The position numbers were made by a program, and so were the translations under genes. This document shows positions 46,417 through 59,200 of a stretch of 64,000 bases of DNA, piece by piece. Below the pieces are notes generated by a model, which was given only the letters and a program-made list of their open reading frames with translations, searched no databases and was not told the origin of the DNA. Each line of letters begins with the position of its first letter. Position 1 is the first letter of the stretch. Origin of the DNA: Plumapathes pennacea (taxonomy: Eukaryota; Cnidaria; Anthozoa; Antipatharia; Myriopathidae); the NCBI GenBank assembly GCA_964036295.1, contig OZ038464.1, forward strand, positions 20,653,508 to 20,717,507, written 5' to 3'.

Positions 46417-49400
46417 ATATTTGCCAATTTTACTACAATATCAGTGCTAATTAATCTACAGTGATTTATGATCTATGCAGTGAAGTTTCTTTAGCTGTCC
46501 ATATGATGATGTGCATTTGTTTTATGCCATATACACTTGATATTACGCTCGGGGATAACCAAAAACATTTATAGCAATGTTTTGAGGAAAGAATTGGCCT
46601 CTATTGTCAGGACAACAAGTATTTATTTACAGTGTGCCAGTTCCTTTGCAGCATCCTTCCAAGATTTATGTCAACTGTGGATGAATAGTACAGGTTAGCT
46701 GTGAAAGTGCATTGTATTGTGTACATCATGCGAATTATCTTATTAATCCACTTAAAACTTGGTGCCTTTTCTGATTTTTGTAGGAGCAAAGAAAGAGGTT
46801 CCTTGGCTAAACTTACACTTCGGTCCAAGTGGAAGTTCAATTTCTATGTTGTTTATAGGTAAGTACTGTATAATAAATTTGCAACAATATGTACCGAAGA
46901 CAAAAACCTGAACATGTGTTTTCATCTCCAAAGATCATTTTAAAGGAAATGTTAAAGTGAAGGAATCATGCTGAGAAGCCAACTCCTGTGCTGTTAAGGG
47001 ATCCTCATATACCAAGTCACTGACATCATGAAAAGTGTAAGATTGTCAGGAGCCAAAAATGAACTCAATGCTGATGTGTACAACCCGATTGTCTGGTCCA
47101 ACAAGAATGCCAAAGGAAAATGTTCTTAAAAACATTGGCCTGTATATTGATCTGTATGTTCTGTTGAGTACACCACAAAAAAAATTTTGGTATATCTGTA
47201 TGTTTTCTTAAAATTTGGAATGGTACTGTACTGTGCTCAAGTAGATGACATGCTCAGAACCAAGTATTTTTTTTCTGTGTGTACCTTTTTGATGCAAGGT
47301 TTTGTTATTTACTTATTTGTTAGAGGGTTGTTTGCTTTTTATGAAGGAAAACTTCAGTACAGTTATGTAATATAAGTGGCAATAACATGTGAGTATATAA
47401 GGCCAGCACCAAGATAGACAGTAACCAATGTTGTAACAACAAGTTTAAACCCTTTCACACCTAAGAGTGATCAAATTCAATTTTCTCCTTCAGTTGAAAG
47501 TGTACTGTATTGTACAGTATAGAAAATATATAGCTTTTTGTACCTTTTTGGTTAAGTGAATGCTAACTTAAACTGTCACTTCTCACTACATAATTTGTTT
47601 TATATAATGTATCTTGAAAAAGCTGAGGGATTCTGCATTTAGGCTTGGGAGTGAAAGGGTTGTTTACCTGTATTAAGTTCATGATAGTTATTATTCCCTT
47701 ATCCTCCAAGGGATTGTGCTCCTGCATGCTTTTGTGGTTGGAGAGTACATTCCTACTTTTTCCTACAAGGTTTTGGGTTTTCGTACCAGGCAGGAGCACT
47801 TGAAGAAGCTTATATAACACAAATGTATGATGAAAAAGGGCACACAATGATTAGTGTGCTGTATGATGATGATGACAATAAGATTAAGAATAAAAAAAAT
47901 TGATGCTGATATATATGTTGTTTTCTTATTGGGTCAGAGCTTAGTAACACAAAGTTACTATATTTCAGACCACTCTTTTTCTCCTTTAAGTGTTCAGCAC
48001 TTGGTATAGTACAAGTAGTAAAACGTTATTTTAATACGCTTGCCCCATCAACTACAACAAGCTGGTTACATCAAAGGTCGTATAAAATAGACATTACTTC
48101 TATGTTTATTTTTTTGCGTCGAAACTTCTAATATATGCCAGTGCAGGACGGAGTGAGGGGGTATCTGCGATTATCGTATTTCTAGTATATTGATTTGCAT
48201 AACATTTGTTGAGGAAAAGTCACGGAGAAATGAATTGAAATTTTGACGGAAGGTCAGGAAAATGTGCCATTGGCCAAGGAAAACATATATATTAAAATTA
48301 CCGCCGAAGCTCTCAGGGCGGACACTCGTGAGTGGACAGCTCTCCTAACGAACGCTTTTAGGAAACTCTGTTTAAGCTCAAGCTCAGTAAAACTCTGTAG
48401 TAACACATTCCCGTGACCAGATAGTTCTAGTTACGGATACTTTTTCTGTTTCCCAAAGGTGTTTGCTTACAAGAGCATCAATTGTATTACTAACAGAAAA
48501 GCTGGTAAAATGTAAAGGTTTTTATCAACAGATAAGTTGGCTCCCGAGAAAGACCTGTCGTTTGTAGATCTCATATCGTTGTATTACTTTTAGTCTTTTT
48601 TCCAACTGCATGTTTGTTACTGTAGGAGACAGAGGACCAGAAGGCGATGTCGGTGCACGCGGTTCAGTGGGCCCTCCCGGTCCTGTTGGGAAGAACGGAA
48701 TTCCTGGACATGAGGGAAGAACGGGTGAAATGGGCCGGAGAGGAATTCGCGGAGAACCTGGAAAAAAAGGAGAGCAAGGGGTTAAAGGACGCAACGGAGC
48801 AACAGGAGGCACTGGTCCACCAGGGAAATCTGGAGAACGAGGGAGGAAAGGTTGGTAGAGGCTACTGTTGTAGTTGTTTAAATACGAATCGGTAAATTGT
48901 AGAAGTTAGACCTTGTAACTGTAAGCTGTTGCTGTCGAAGTATTATTTGAATGAACAACCGTCGAGGCCAAGTAACATTGCAATTATGCAATTCTCTGAT
49001 TATTCGAAAGTTAATCTAACATCTTCCGTTTTTACTAAGAGTTGGACATTGGCAATAAAAGCATTTTTTGGCAAAATAAATGTTTTGTCGTTCTAAGCTT
49101 ATGTACATTGTTGTCAAGGTGACACTGCCCAGAAGGGCGACACAGGTGGCAAGGGCGAGCCTGGCGTTACTGGTTCCCCTGGTGATCCGGGCGTGGTTGG
49201 AAACACGGGACCTCCAGGACCACGCGGTAAGAACGGCGTTAAAGGAAGTAAAGGGATAATGGGAATCAGTGGCCTAAGAGGAATTCCTGGAAAGCCTGGG
49301 AAGAAAGGAGAACAGGGAATCGCAGGACGCAAGGGAGCAACAGGAGACACTGGTGTGAGAGGGCCACGTGGAGATCCTGGGGACAAAGGTTTGTAAAGGC

Positions 49401-52400
49401 TGATGTAGTATACAATTGCAGGGCTCGAAATTAAAAAAAAAGTCCAGTCGCCATTTGGCGACTAGGTACAAACATTTAGTCGCCAATTCGTACATTTCAG
49501 TCGCAAAATATGATTAGTCAAAAATGTCTCAAAACGAGCAACCAAAGACGTGTAAGCATCATACATGGCTGGAATCTTCAATTTGACTGTCCATCCTTTA
49601 ATCGCAAGCAATGTCAAGACTTAAGAAAAACATTCGTAACTAGAATTAGAACGTACGAACGTACGTGTCGTAATATGCCGATATTGCATCGATGACAATG
49701 TTTATATGTAATTTTTACATTGAAACTATAACTAACTTTCTTTAACTACATTTAGATCTGGAGTTTGCATAGTCTACCTCAACAACTTAGAATAACCTCA
49801 CGTTATAATGAATCATCTCCGAAAGCACACGTCCGCCATGTTTTTTACTGTTGGAGGCCTGGGCCGAGAAAAATTGTGATTCACTTGAACAGACCACACA
49901 CGCCTCGTGGTTAACATAAAACGTGGTATTGAAGTAAAGTTCCCCAGCTACCAGAGGGCGCAGTGTTCGCGTAAGTGATTCATTTCCGCAAACAAGAATG
50001 GAGGCAGAGTTAAAGAGACAATCGCCATTTCCAGTCGCTCTCTGTGCAGACATCGATTTTCCCTGTCCGACATGGTTTGGGATCAGAGTTGTTGCGAGGT
50101 CGTCTGACAGCTTACCTTCAAAATTGATTTTCCGCCTTTTGCTCACATACTTTGCATAAACTTCTTGCTTACTGGCGATCAAACATTTTGCATTTTCGAC
50201 TGCATCAGTTAAAAGAAATTGTTTAAAATCTGCCAAATCGGCGACTTGTTGTATGGAACTCGTACTACAAAAACTAATTTGCATTTAATCTGTTGGCCTT
50301 TGAAACAAACTGAGACAATTGAGTCTGTAAAACCACAGGCGGGCCAAGCTTTGGGTGGTCCGGTTGCGTTATTTCAAGATTGCAAGGCATCCGGGAAATT
50401 ACGAAGTGACCATACTCCACTGTTTACAGAAGGACCATTATCATTTATCACCAGACAGGACATGACTAGTTTTATTTCGTTCAGCAAATGAAAATTTAAA
50501 ATTTAAGATCTACAAAATCCCTCGTTCGGTAAATAAACGTTCCGCACACTAACGTCACCGTAAGCCAATAATTAAGTTTCACGTGTAAAAAAACTGACCA
50601 ACGTCGCGACAGCCAAGAACATTCGAGGAATGCTTCGTAATTTATGTACGCTTCTCCTTATCTGCCAATCAAAAGAAGCCGCACTGTCACATGTTAAGTG
50701 CTCGCATTTAATGTGGTATTACATGAAGTTGCATCCAAAGCGATGTTACGTTATAACTGCGTCTGTCGTGTCTCCGCACGGAATTTTTACTGTCAAACCA
50801 GGAATAGCATGCAAAATTGTGTCACTGTTTTAGTCTAAAGCTAGTCGCCAATTTGGCGACTGCTGGAGAGGTTTTAGTCGCCAAAGGTACTGTTTTGGTC
50901 GCATTGGCGACCGTATCGGTCGCCATTTCGAGCCCTGAATTGGTGATAAGCTTAAGTTTGAGAAGCATATACGCAATCTTTGCCGAAAAGTAAGTCGACA
51001 AACAGCAGTACTGCAACGGATGAAGAAAATGCTGCCTTTTGAGACAAAAAGGGACCTATATTTTGCCTTTATTCTTCCCCATTTTAACTATTGCGCAGAA
51101 ACATGGCATCACTGCAGCAAGAAATGCACTTCAATACTGGAAGAAGTAAATGAACGGGTGTCCGCTTTATTTTTAATGAAAGATCTGCGCCGTACGAAGA
51201 ACTATTAGAGAACTGGGTCTGACGACTCTTCAAAATCAAACACTTTTAAAGATAGTTTGCACCAAGCAGTATCCAGGATCTCATAAACAAAAGAAACACA
51301 AAGTACAACCTCAGGGGAAATGACATACTGGACCAACCCAAAGTCAACACTACTACTTACGGACTACGATCATGAAGACACACAGCCCCAAAACTCTGGA
51401 ACACGCTACCAAATCAATTAAGAGTACTAAACACTTACAAAAACGTTCAAAAGTCACCTAAGAAAGTTAGAGTTGACGGAGATATACTAATCTGGGCAAT
51501 TTTCTTAAGCATTGTGGAGAGCGGTTAGTTCTATAAGAAGTAATTTTAGGCATTTTAACCATTACTATATACTCGCGGCTGCGGCGAGTTTAAAAATTGA
51601 GCTTTTTTCTTCTGGGTCGAGAATCAGCACACGGTGATTGGTTCATATTATCACGTGATATGCGATGACGTAATTGACTTCGCTAACAACTCGAGATGTG
51701 GCGAGTGAATTGGGCTCGTTAGTTGTGTGTAAAAGTTAACTGCATCCCATCCAAACTCAACACCGTTTGGCTCTGTGGAACATGCATGGATAAACTGGAT
51801 TTTAGGGAACGATTTTGGCTTGCGTTCTTGCGTTCATATCTTTTTATGCACACTCGATTTTGGCAGTTTGACTTTGACACTTATTTCTAATCAGAAGCCA
51901 CGATTAATCCAGCCTTCGTTTCAATACTAGTCTGTCTTGGTTTTTAACTGAATGCGTTTCACTTCTATTAGGCTTTCGAGTATTCGTGCTTTGTAACAAA
52001 TATAAAATTGAAAGCGAGGAATGTAACGCGAGACATGTTAAAAATATTATTGCGGTTTTGTTCACAGTGTATTCAGTCCATTTGCGACTGCAAACTTAAT
52101 ACTCAGGACTATTTCGGTGTATTTTTCATTTCTGGTATACAATGACCATTGCGAAACAAAGGCTACATGATCGAATGAAAGAAACATTTCAACAGGCAAT
52201 GTACGATAAGCAGAAGAATTTTATGAGGCAACAGATGTCATGTACAGATGTTTTGCGGCCAAAGCTCATCGTAGCTTTGGTTTCCGTTTTCGGCCTGTTT
52301 TCTTCCCAGAACTATTTCGTGTCGCCACAGAAAGTTTCGTCGGGACTAAATATTTAGCGGCGACAGAGATATTTGCAATTCCCCAGGGGTATCTGATCAA

Positions 52401-53253
52401 ACATCTGTTTACGGCTATTCTCAAAGCTTCCGCGGTGAACTAAAGAACGCAAGCCAAAATCGTCCCCTAACATCCAGTTTATCAGTGCGTGTTCCACAAA
52501 CCCAAACGGTGGAGTTTGGATTAAATGCAGTTAACTTTTACACACAAGTACCGAGCAATTCACTGGCCACAATAGAGTTGTTTAACGAAGTCAATTACGT
52601 CATTGCATATCACGTGATAATCTGAACCAATCATGGTGTGCAGATTCGTAACCCAGAAAAAAACTAACATGACGATAAAGACACGCCGTGTGATTTTAAG
52701 CTCGACGGGCCACGCCCGCGAGCAATTAAACATCCTCCAAAGGTCGGACATTGGCAATTGAGTCATCTTTCGAAACAATAAATGTTTTGTCGCTCTAAGC
52801 TTATATCTACATTGTTGTCAAGGTGACACTGCACAAAAGGGCGACAGAGGTGCCAAGGGTGAGCCTGGCATTACTGGTTCCCCTGGTGATCCGGGCGTGG
52901 TTGGAAACACGGGACCCCCAGGACCTCGTGGTGAGAAAGGCGTTGAAGGATCTCAAGGACCACGTGGTTTCACTGGTCCAGTTGGGGGGCCGGGGTTACG
53001 AGGATTACAAGGCGACCAGGGTACAAATGGTACTGTAGGGCCACGTGGTGAGCCTGGAACTAAAGGTACGATCTGTGCATTTGGTGTTTGTACGCATGTG
53101 ACTTCTAAGTAAGTCTGGGGTTAGTATATTTTAGTAAACGACCATAAGGAAGAAGTAGGCGACATTGCAGTTGCGTAGTGAAGCTGGTTTGCCTGAGAGT
53201 AGCGGGGGAGCGTGGGTCCCTTAAATTTGCCACTATCATAGCACGCAGTTTTT

Positions 53254-53296
<43 letters not shown>

Positions 53297-56200
53297 AATC
53301 CCGAAAAGGTTGTCTAATATAGTGTAAATATACAAATATATCGGTCACGTGACCCCCTAAAACTAGCGCTTTTTAAACTGGGAAGAGTTCTAAGCTTATG
53401 TACATTGTTTTCAAGGCGACACTGCCCAAAAGGGCGACACAGGTGGCAAGGGCGAGCCTGGCGTTACTGGTTCCCCTGGTGATCCGGGCGTGGTTGGAAA
53501 CACGGGACCTCCAGGACCACGTGGTGAGAAAGGCGTCGAAGGAAGTAAAGGTATAATGGGAATCAGTGGCCTAAGAGGAATTCCTGGAAAGCCTGGGAAG
53601 AAAGGAGAACAGGGAATCGCAGGACGCAAGGGAGCAACAGGAGACACTGGTGTGAGAGGGCCACGTGGAGATCCTGGGGACAAAGGTTTGTAAAGGCTTA
53701 TGTAGTATACAATTGGTGATAAGCTTAAGTTTGAGAAGCATCTACGCAATCTTTGCCGAAAAGTAAGTCGACAAACAGCAGTACTGCAACGGATGAAGAA
53801 AATGCTGCCTTTTGAGACAAAAAGGGACCTATATTTTGCCTTTATTCTTCCCCATTTTAACTATTGCGCAGAAACATGGCATCACTGCAGCAGGAAATGC
53901 ACTTCAATACTGGAAGAAGTAAATGAACGGGTGTCCGCTTTATTTTTAATGAAAGACCTGCGCCGTACGAAGAACTATTAGAGAATTAAACTGGGTCTGA
54001 CGACTCTTCAAAATCAAAGACTTTTAAAAGATAGTTCGCACCAAGCAGTATCCAGGATCTCATAAACAAAAGAAACACAAAGTACAACCTCAGGGGAAAT
54101 GACATACTGGACCAACCCAAAGTCAACACTACTACGTACGGACTACGATCATGGAGACACACAGCCCCAAAACTCTGGAACACGCTACCAAATCAATTAA
54201 GAGTACTAAACACTTACAAAACGTTCAAAAGTCATCTAAGAAAGTTAGAGTTGACGGAGATATACTAATCTGGGCAATTTTCTTAAGCATTGTGGAGAGC
54301 GGTTAGTTCTATAAGAAGTAATTTTAGGCATTTTAACCATTACTATATACTCGCGGCTGCGGTGAGTTTTTGTTTTTGTTATGTTTTTGTTTATGTCTTT
54401 TTGTTTGATTTTTTGTTTTGTTTTGTTTTTTTGTTTTTATCAATTTTAGGGGGATGGGCCAAGGGTGGCAGTGATTTGGTCTATTTTAAGTAAATTTAGG
54501 CATCTTAACTATTACTATTTTATTCCTAATACTGCCAAGCAGTATCTTATAATGTAATTAGAGTAGTTTTGTGGCATACCTGTAAATAATAATTAGCTGG
54601 ACCATCCCGCATAGGAAGATCCTTGGGGCTAAATGTTTTGACCACGTTTAATAAAGTTTATGTTATGTTATGTTATGTTATGTTATGTTATGTTTCAATA
54701 CTGTAAGTTGTGGCTGTCGAAGTATTAATTTTCAACTCTATAAAAAGACTGATACATTACGAAATCCTTTACCGTTACCAGTGAGTTACCTTGGAGGCCA
54801 AGAAACAATGCCATTATGCCGGCGTCCGACTGTTCTAGAATTAATTAAACATCCTCCAAAGGTCGGACATTGGCAATAGAGTCATCTTTCGAAACAATAA
54901 ATGTTTTGTCGCTCTAAGCTTATATCTACATTGTTGTCAAGGTGACACTGCACAAAAGGGCGACAGAGGTGCCAAGGGTGAGCCTGGCATTACTGGTTCC
55001 CCTGGTGATCCGGGCGTGGTTGGAAACACGGGACCCCCAGGACCTCGTGGTGAGAAAGGCGTTGAAGGATCTCAAGGACCACGTGGTTTCACTGGTCCAG
55101 TTGGGGGACCGGGCTTACGAGGATTACAAGGTGACCAGGGTACAAATGGTACTGTAGGGCCACGTGGTGAGCCTGGAACTAAAGGTACGATCTGTGCATT
55201 TGGTGTTTGTACGCATGTGGCTTCTAAGTAAGTCTGGGGTTAGTAAATGTTAGTAGACGACCATAAGGAAGAAGTAGGCGACATTTCAGTTGCGTTGAAG
55301 CTGGTTTGCCTGAGAGTAGCGGGGGAGGGTGGGTCCCTTAAATTTGCCACTATCATAACACGCAGTTTTCTAACTCTATATATATATATATACAGTCAAT
55401 CCCGAAAAGGTTGTCTAGTCTAAATATACAAATATATCTGTCACGTGACCACCTAAAACTAGCGTTTTTTAAACTGGAAACACTCCAAAGGCTCTTGGTT
55501 TTACCATTCTAATGATTAGCAACTATAAAATTATATAAACATGCTGACTTAATGTATTTCTTTGTAGTTATATGGTGAATAATTAGAATAAAAGGAAAAG
55601 TCTCTCTAGGGTTTTTCTGAAAATTTATATATTGATTTGCATAAAATTTGTTGAGGAGAAGTCACGGAGAAGTAAATTGAAATTTTGAGTAAAGGTCAGG
55701 AAAATGTGCCATTGGTCAGGGAAAACATATATATTAAAATTACCGCCGAAGCTATCAGGGCGGACACTCGTGAGCGGACAGCTCTTCTAACGAACGCTTT
55801 TAGGAAACCCTGTTTAAGCTTAAGCTCAGTCAAACTCTGTAGTAACACATTCCCGTGACCAGATAGTTCTAGTTACGGATACTTTTTCTGTTTCCCAAAG
55901 GTGTCCGCTTACAAGAGCATCAATTGTATTACTAACAGAAAAGCTGGTAAAATGTAGGTTTTTATCTACAGATAAATTGGCTCCCGAGAAAGACCTGTCG
56001 TTTGTAGATCTCATATCGTTGTAGTACTTTTAGTCTTTTTTCCAACTGCATGTTTGTTACTGTAGGAGACAGAGGACCAGAAGGCGATGTCGGTGCACGC
56101 GGTTCAGTAGGCCCTCCCGGTCCTGTTGGGAAGAACGGAATTCCTGGACATGAGGGAAGAACGGGTGAAATGGGCCGGAGAGGAATTACCGGTGAACCTG

Positions 56201-59200
56201 GGAAAAAAGGAGAGCAAGGGATTAAAGGACGCAACGGAGCAACAGGAGACACTGGTCCGCCAGGGAAATCTGGAGAACGAGGGAGGAAAGGTTGGTAGAG
56301 GCTACTGTTGTAGTTGTTTAAATACGAATCGGTAAATTGTAGAAGTTAGACCTTGTAACTGTAAGCTGTTGCTGTCGAAGTATTATTTGAATGAACAACC
56401 GTCGAGGCCAAGTAACATTGCAATTATGCAATTCTCTGATTATTCGAAAGTTAATCTAACATCTTCCGTTTTTACTAAGAGTTGGACATTGGCAATAAAA
56501 GCATTTTTTGGCAAAATAAATGTTTTGTCGTTCTAAGCTTATGTACATTGTTGTCAAGGTGACACTGCCCAGAAGGGCGACACAGGTGGCAAGGGCGAGC
56601 CTGGCGTTACTGGTTCCCCTGGTGATCCGGGCGTGGTTGGAAACACGGGACCTCCAGGACCACGCGGTAAAAACGGCGTTAAAGGAAGTAAAGGGATACT
56701 GGGAATCAGTGGCCTAAGAGGAATTCCTGGAAAGCCTGGGAAGAAAGGAGAACAGGGAATCGCAGGACGCAAGGGAGCAGTAGGAGACACTGGTGTGAGA
56801 GGGCCACGTGGAGATCCTGGGGACAAAGGTTTGTAAAGGTTTGTGTAGTATACAATTGGTCAATTGGTAGTTTCACTACCAATGGACGATTTGCAGCTTA
56901 TTTGTCAGTTTGTGCTCCAATACTGTAAGTTGTGATCGTCGAAGTATTATATTAAAACTGCACAAATGAACTGACACATTACGATTTTCTTTGCCAGTTA
57001 CTAGTGAGTTACCTTCGAGGCCAAGTAACAATGTCGTTATGCAGTCATTTGATTCTTCCAGAATTAATTCAATTTCCTACAAGGGTCGGACATTGGCAAT
57101 AAAAGCATCTTTCGACACAACAAATGTTTTGTCGCTCTAACTTTATCTACATTGTTGTCAAGGTGACACTGCCCAAAAAGGCGATACAGGTGCGAAGGGC
57201 GAACCTGGCGTTACTGGTTCCCCTGGTGATCCGGGCGTAGTTGGAAGCACGGGACCTCCAGGACCACGTGGTGAGAAAGGCGTCGAAGGATCTCAAGGAC
57301 CACGTGGTTTTACTGGTCCAATTGGGGAACCTGGGTTACGAGGGTTTCAAGGTGACCAGGGTACAAATGGTACTGCAGGGCCACCTGGTGCCACAGGACG
57401 ACCAGGCCTAGTAGGTTTGAGAGGATTTCAGGGTGACAGAGGAGAACCAGGAACAAAAGGAGCGACTGGAGAAACCGGAGAACCTGGAAATAACGGTACG
57501 ATCTATGCATTTGGTGTCTGTATGCATGAAACTCAAGCAAGTCTGGGGTTCCTTTAAAGTTTTAGTAGACGACCATTGGTAAGAAGTAGGCGCTGGCCCG
57601 CCAGGGGATGTGGAGTCCCTTAATAATGTCACTCTTATAACACCCGATTTTCTGCCTCCAATGAATTCTACACGAACTTTAGACTCGAATACAAAATATA
57701 TATATACTAGCGGGACCCTCGTAAAACACGGTGATTTGTTTTTGCAATTTCTGATTGTTCTGGCTTTTCTCGATTGGGAAACGTCATGCTGACAACCGGG
57801 AACATATCGAAATACAAACCAAGAGAAAGCTATTTGAGACATTCAAAAAGCGACGGCATTTCAATCCGGTTATATTTCATCTTCAATACTGTTTACAGTG
57901 TACAATACCAACGAAGCGACAAAATATCATTCCACTGCCACGTGATCTCTATATTACAGTTCACGAATGCTCAGTACCGTCACCACGGCATTTAAAAACA
58001 CAGAAGGTACTTAAATAATTTCGAAACTAATAGTGGTAGGATCTCAATCCGATCGAATTTACTCGGCAATCTACAAATACAGCAAATTCGGAGAAAGTAA
58101 ATGTTACCTTGTATTCTTATAAAGGCTTCTTCGCATTTGCATCGCTCGGTTACCAGAAACTCAGCTTGATTTTCACAGCGATCTTGCCCGTATGACAATT
58201 GTCCTAGTGAGTGCTTCAGTACAGGGTCCAAGGTAACTGAATTGAAGTGATTTAAACTCCGTGAAGATATTTGGTGTTGAAATATGCGTGATTTGGTTAC
58301 CTTGGTTGGAAACCTTCCTCATTTCGTTTGCAGTGAAAATCTTTTGCAATTAAATCGATAATTCTCAAACCCATAATACTTTCCTCCCGAAACACTGGCT
58401 GCCTCGTTATAAGGTTTTCCCAAAACAATAGGTTATCACCATATTAGGATCTGGAACCGGAAAAAGCCTTACGGACGGACGGACGGGCGGAAGTGGCTTA
58501 GCGTATTATTATATAGATTTAAGTATTCCAGTGCCAAGTTGTGGAATGAGAAACCCTGCAGCTATTGAAAGCTGCAATCAAAAAATGAAAAAAAGATAAA
58601 AGAAAAAAGAAAAATGGAGAAAAATGGAGAAAAAAGAACCAAAAGGAAAATTCATTTTTGCTTTATTTTTTATGAAGATTTATATATTGATTTGAATGCA
58701 ATAATTTTAACAGTTGTGGAGGAAAAGTCAGGAAAAGTTCTACCGTTGTAGAAGTTTAGTGTTGTGCTTTCTTTCCAACTGTTTGTTACTGTAGGAAACA
58801 GAGGACCAAAAGGCGATGTCGGTGCACGTGGTGCAGTAGGCCCTCCTGGTCCAGTCGGGAAGAAAGGAATTCCTGGACGTGAGGGAAGAACAGGTGAAAT
58901 GGGCCGGAAAGGAATTCCCGGAGAACCTGGAAAGAAGGGAGAGCAAGGGATTAAAGGACGCAACGGAGCAACAGGAGACACAGGTCCGCCAGGGAAATTT
59001 GGAAAACCTGGGAGCAAAGGTTGGTGATAGCTACTTCTGTACCTGGCAAGGCTTTCCATTAAGCCGGGTTTTACAATCAAATCACTTCTTTAGCTACTTT
59101 TGAGACTTTACATTAGTTTAATATCTTTACATTTGTATATGGTTATATGTAGCACTGGCGAAAGATTTTTTCAACCAAAATTATTGAGCAGAAGCATTGA

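Larger units (their letters stand above)
41673..48185 (+). mobile_element. Helitron (outer copy), split by a second Helitron
   Basis: Starts TCCCCGAACGAAGTGAGGG and ends TCGTATTTCTAG, i.e. 5'-TC and CTAG-3', inserted between A (41672) and T (48186). The paralogous intron after S3 keeps the empty site (A 55627, T 55628). Without the nested copy it is 41673-41719 plus 45004-48185, 3229 nt. The coding part is at 45208-46070; no Rep or helicase motif is seen, so it is probably non-autonomous. The usual 3' hairpin is only weakly present (GCGATTATCGT). Confidence 0.85.

Noticed and set aside
41673..48185. A single DNA transposon with 3-kb terminal inverted repeats
   Set aside because: The arms differ at the outer ends (47 nt missing from the right), and both internal junctions show complete Helitron ends with A|T flanks, so nesting explains it better.
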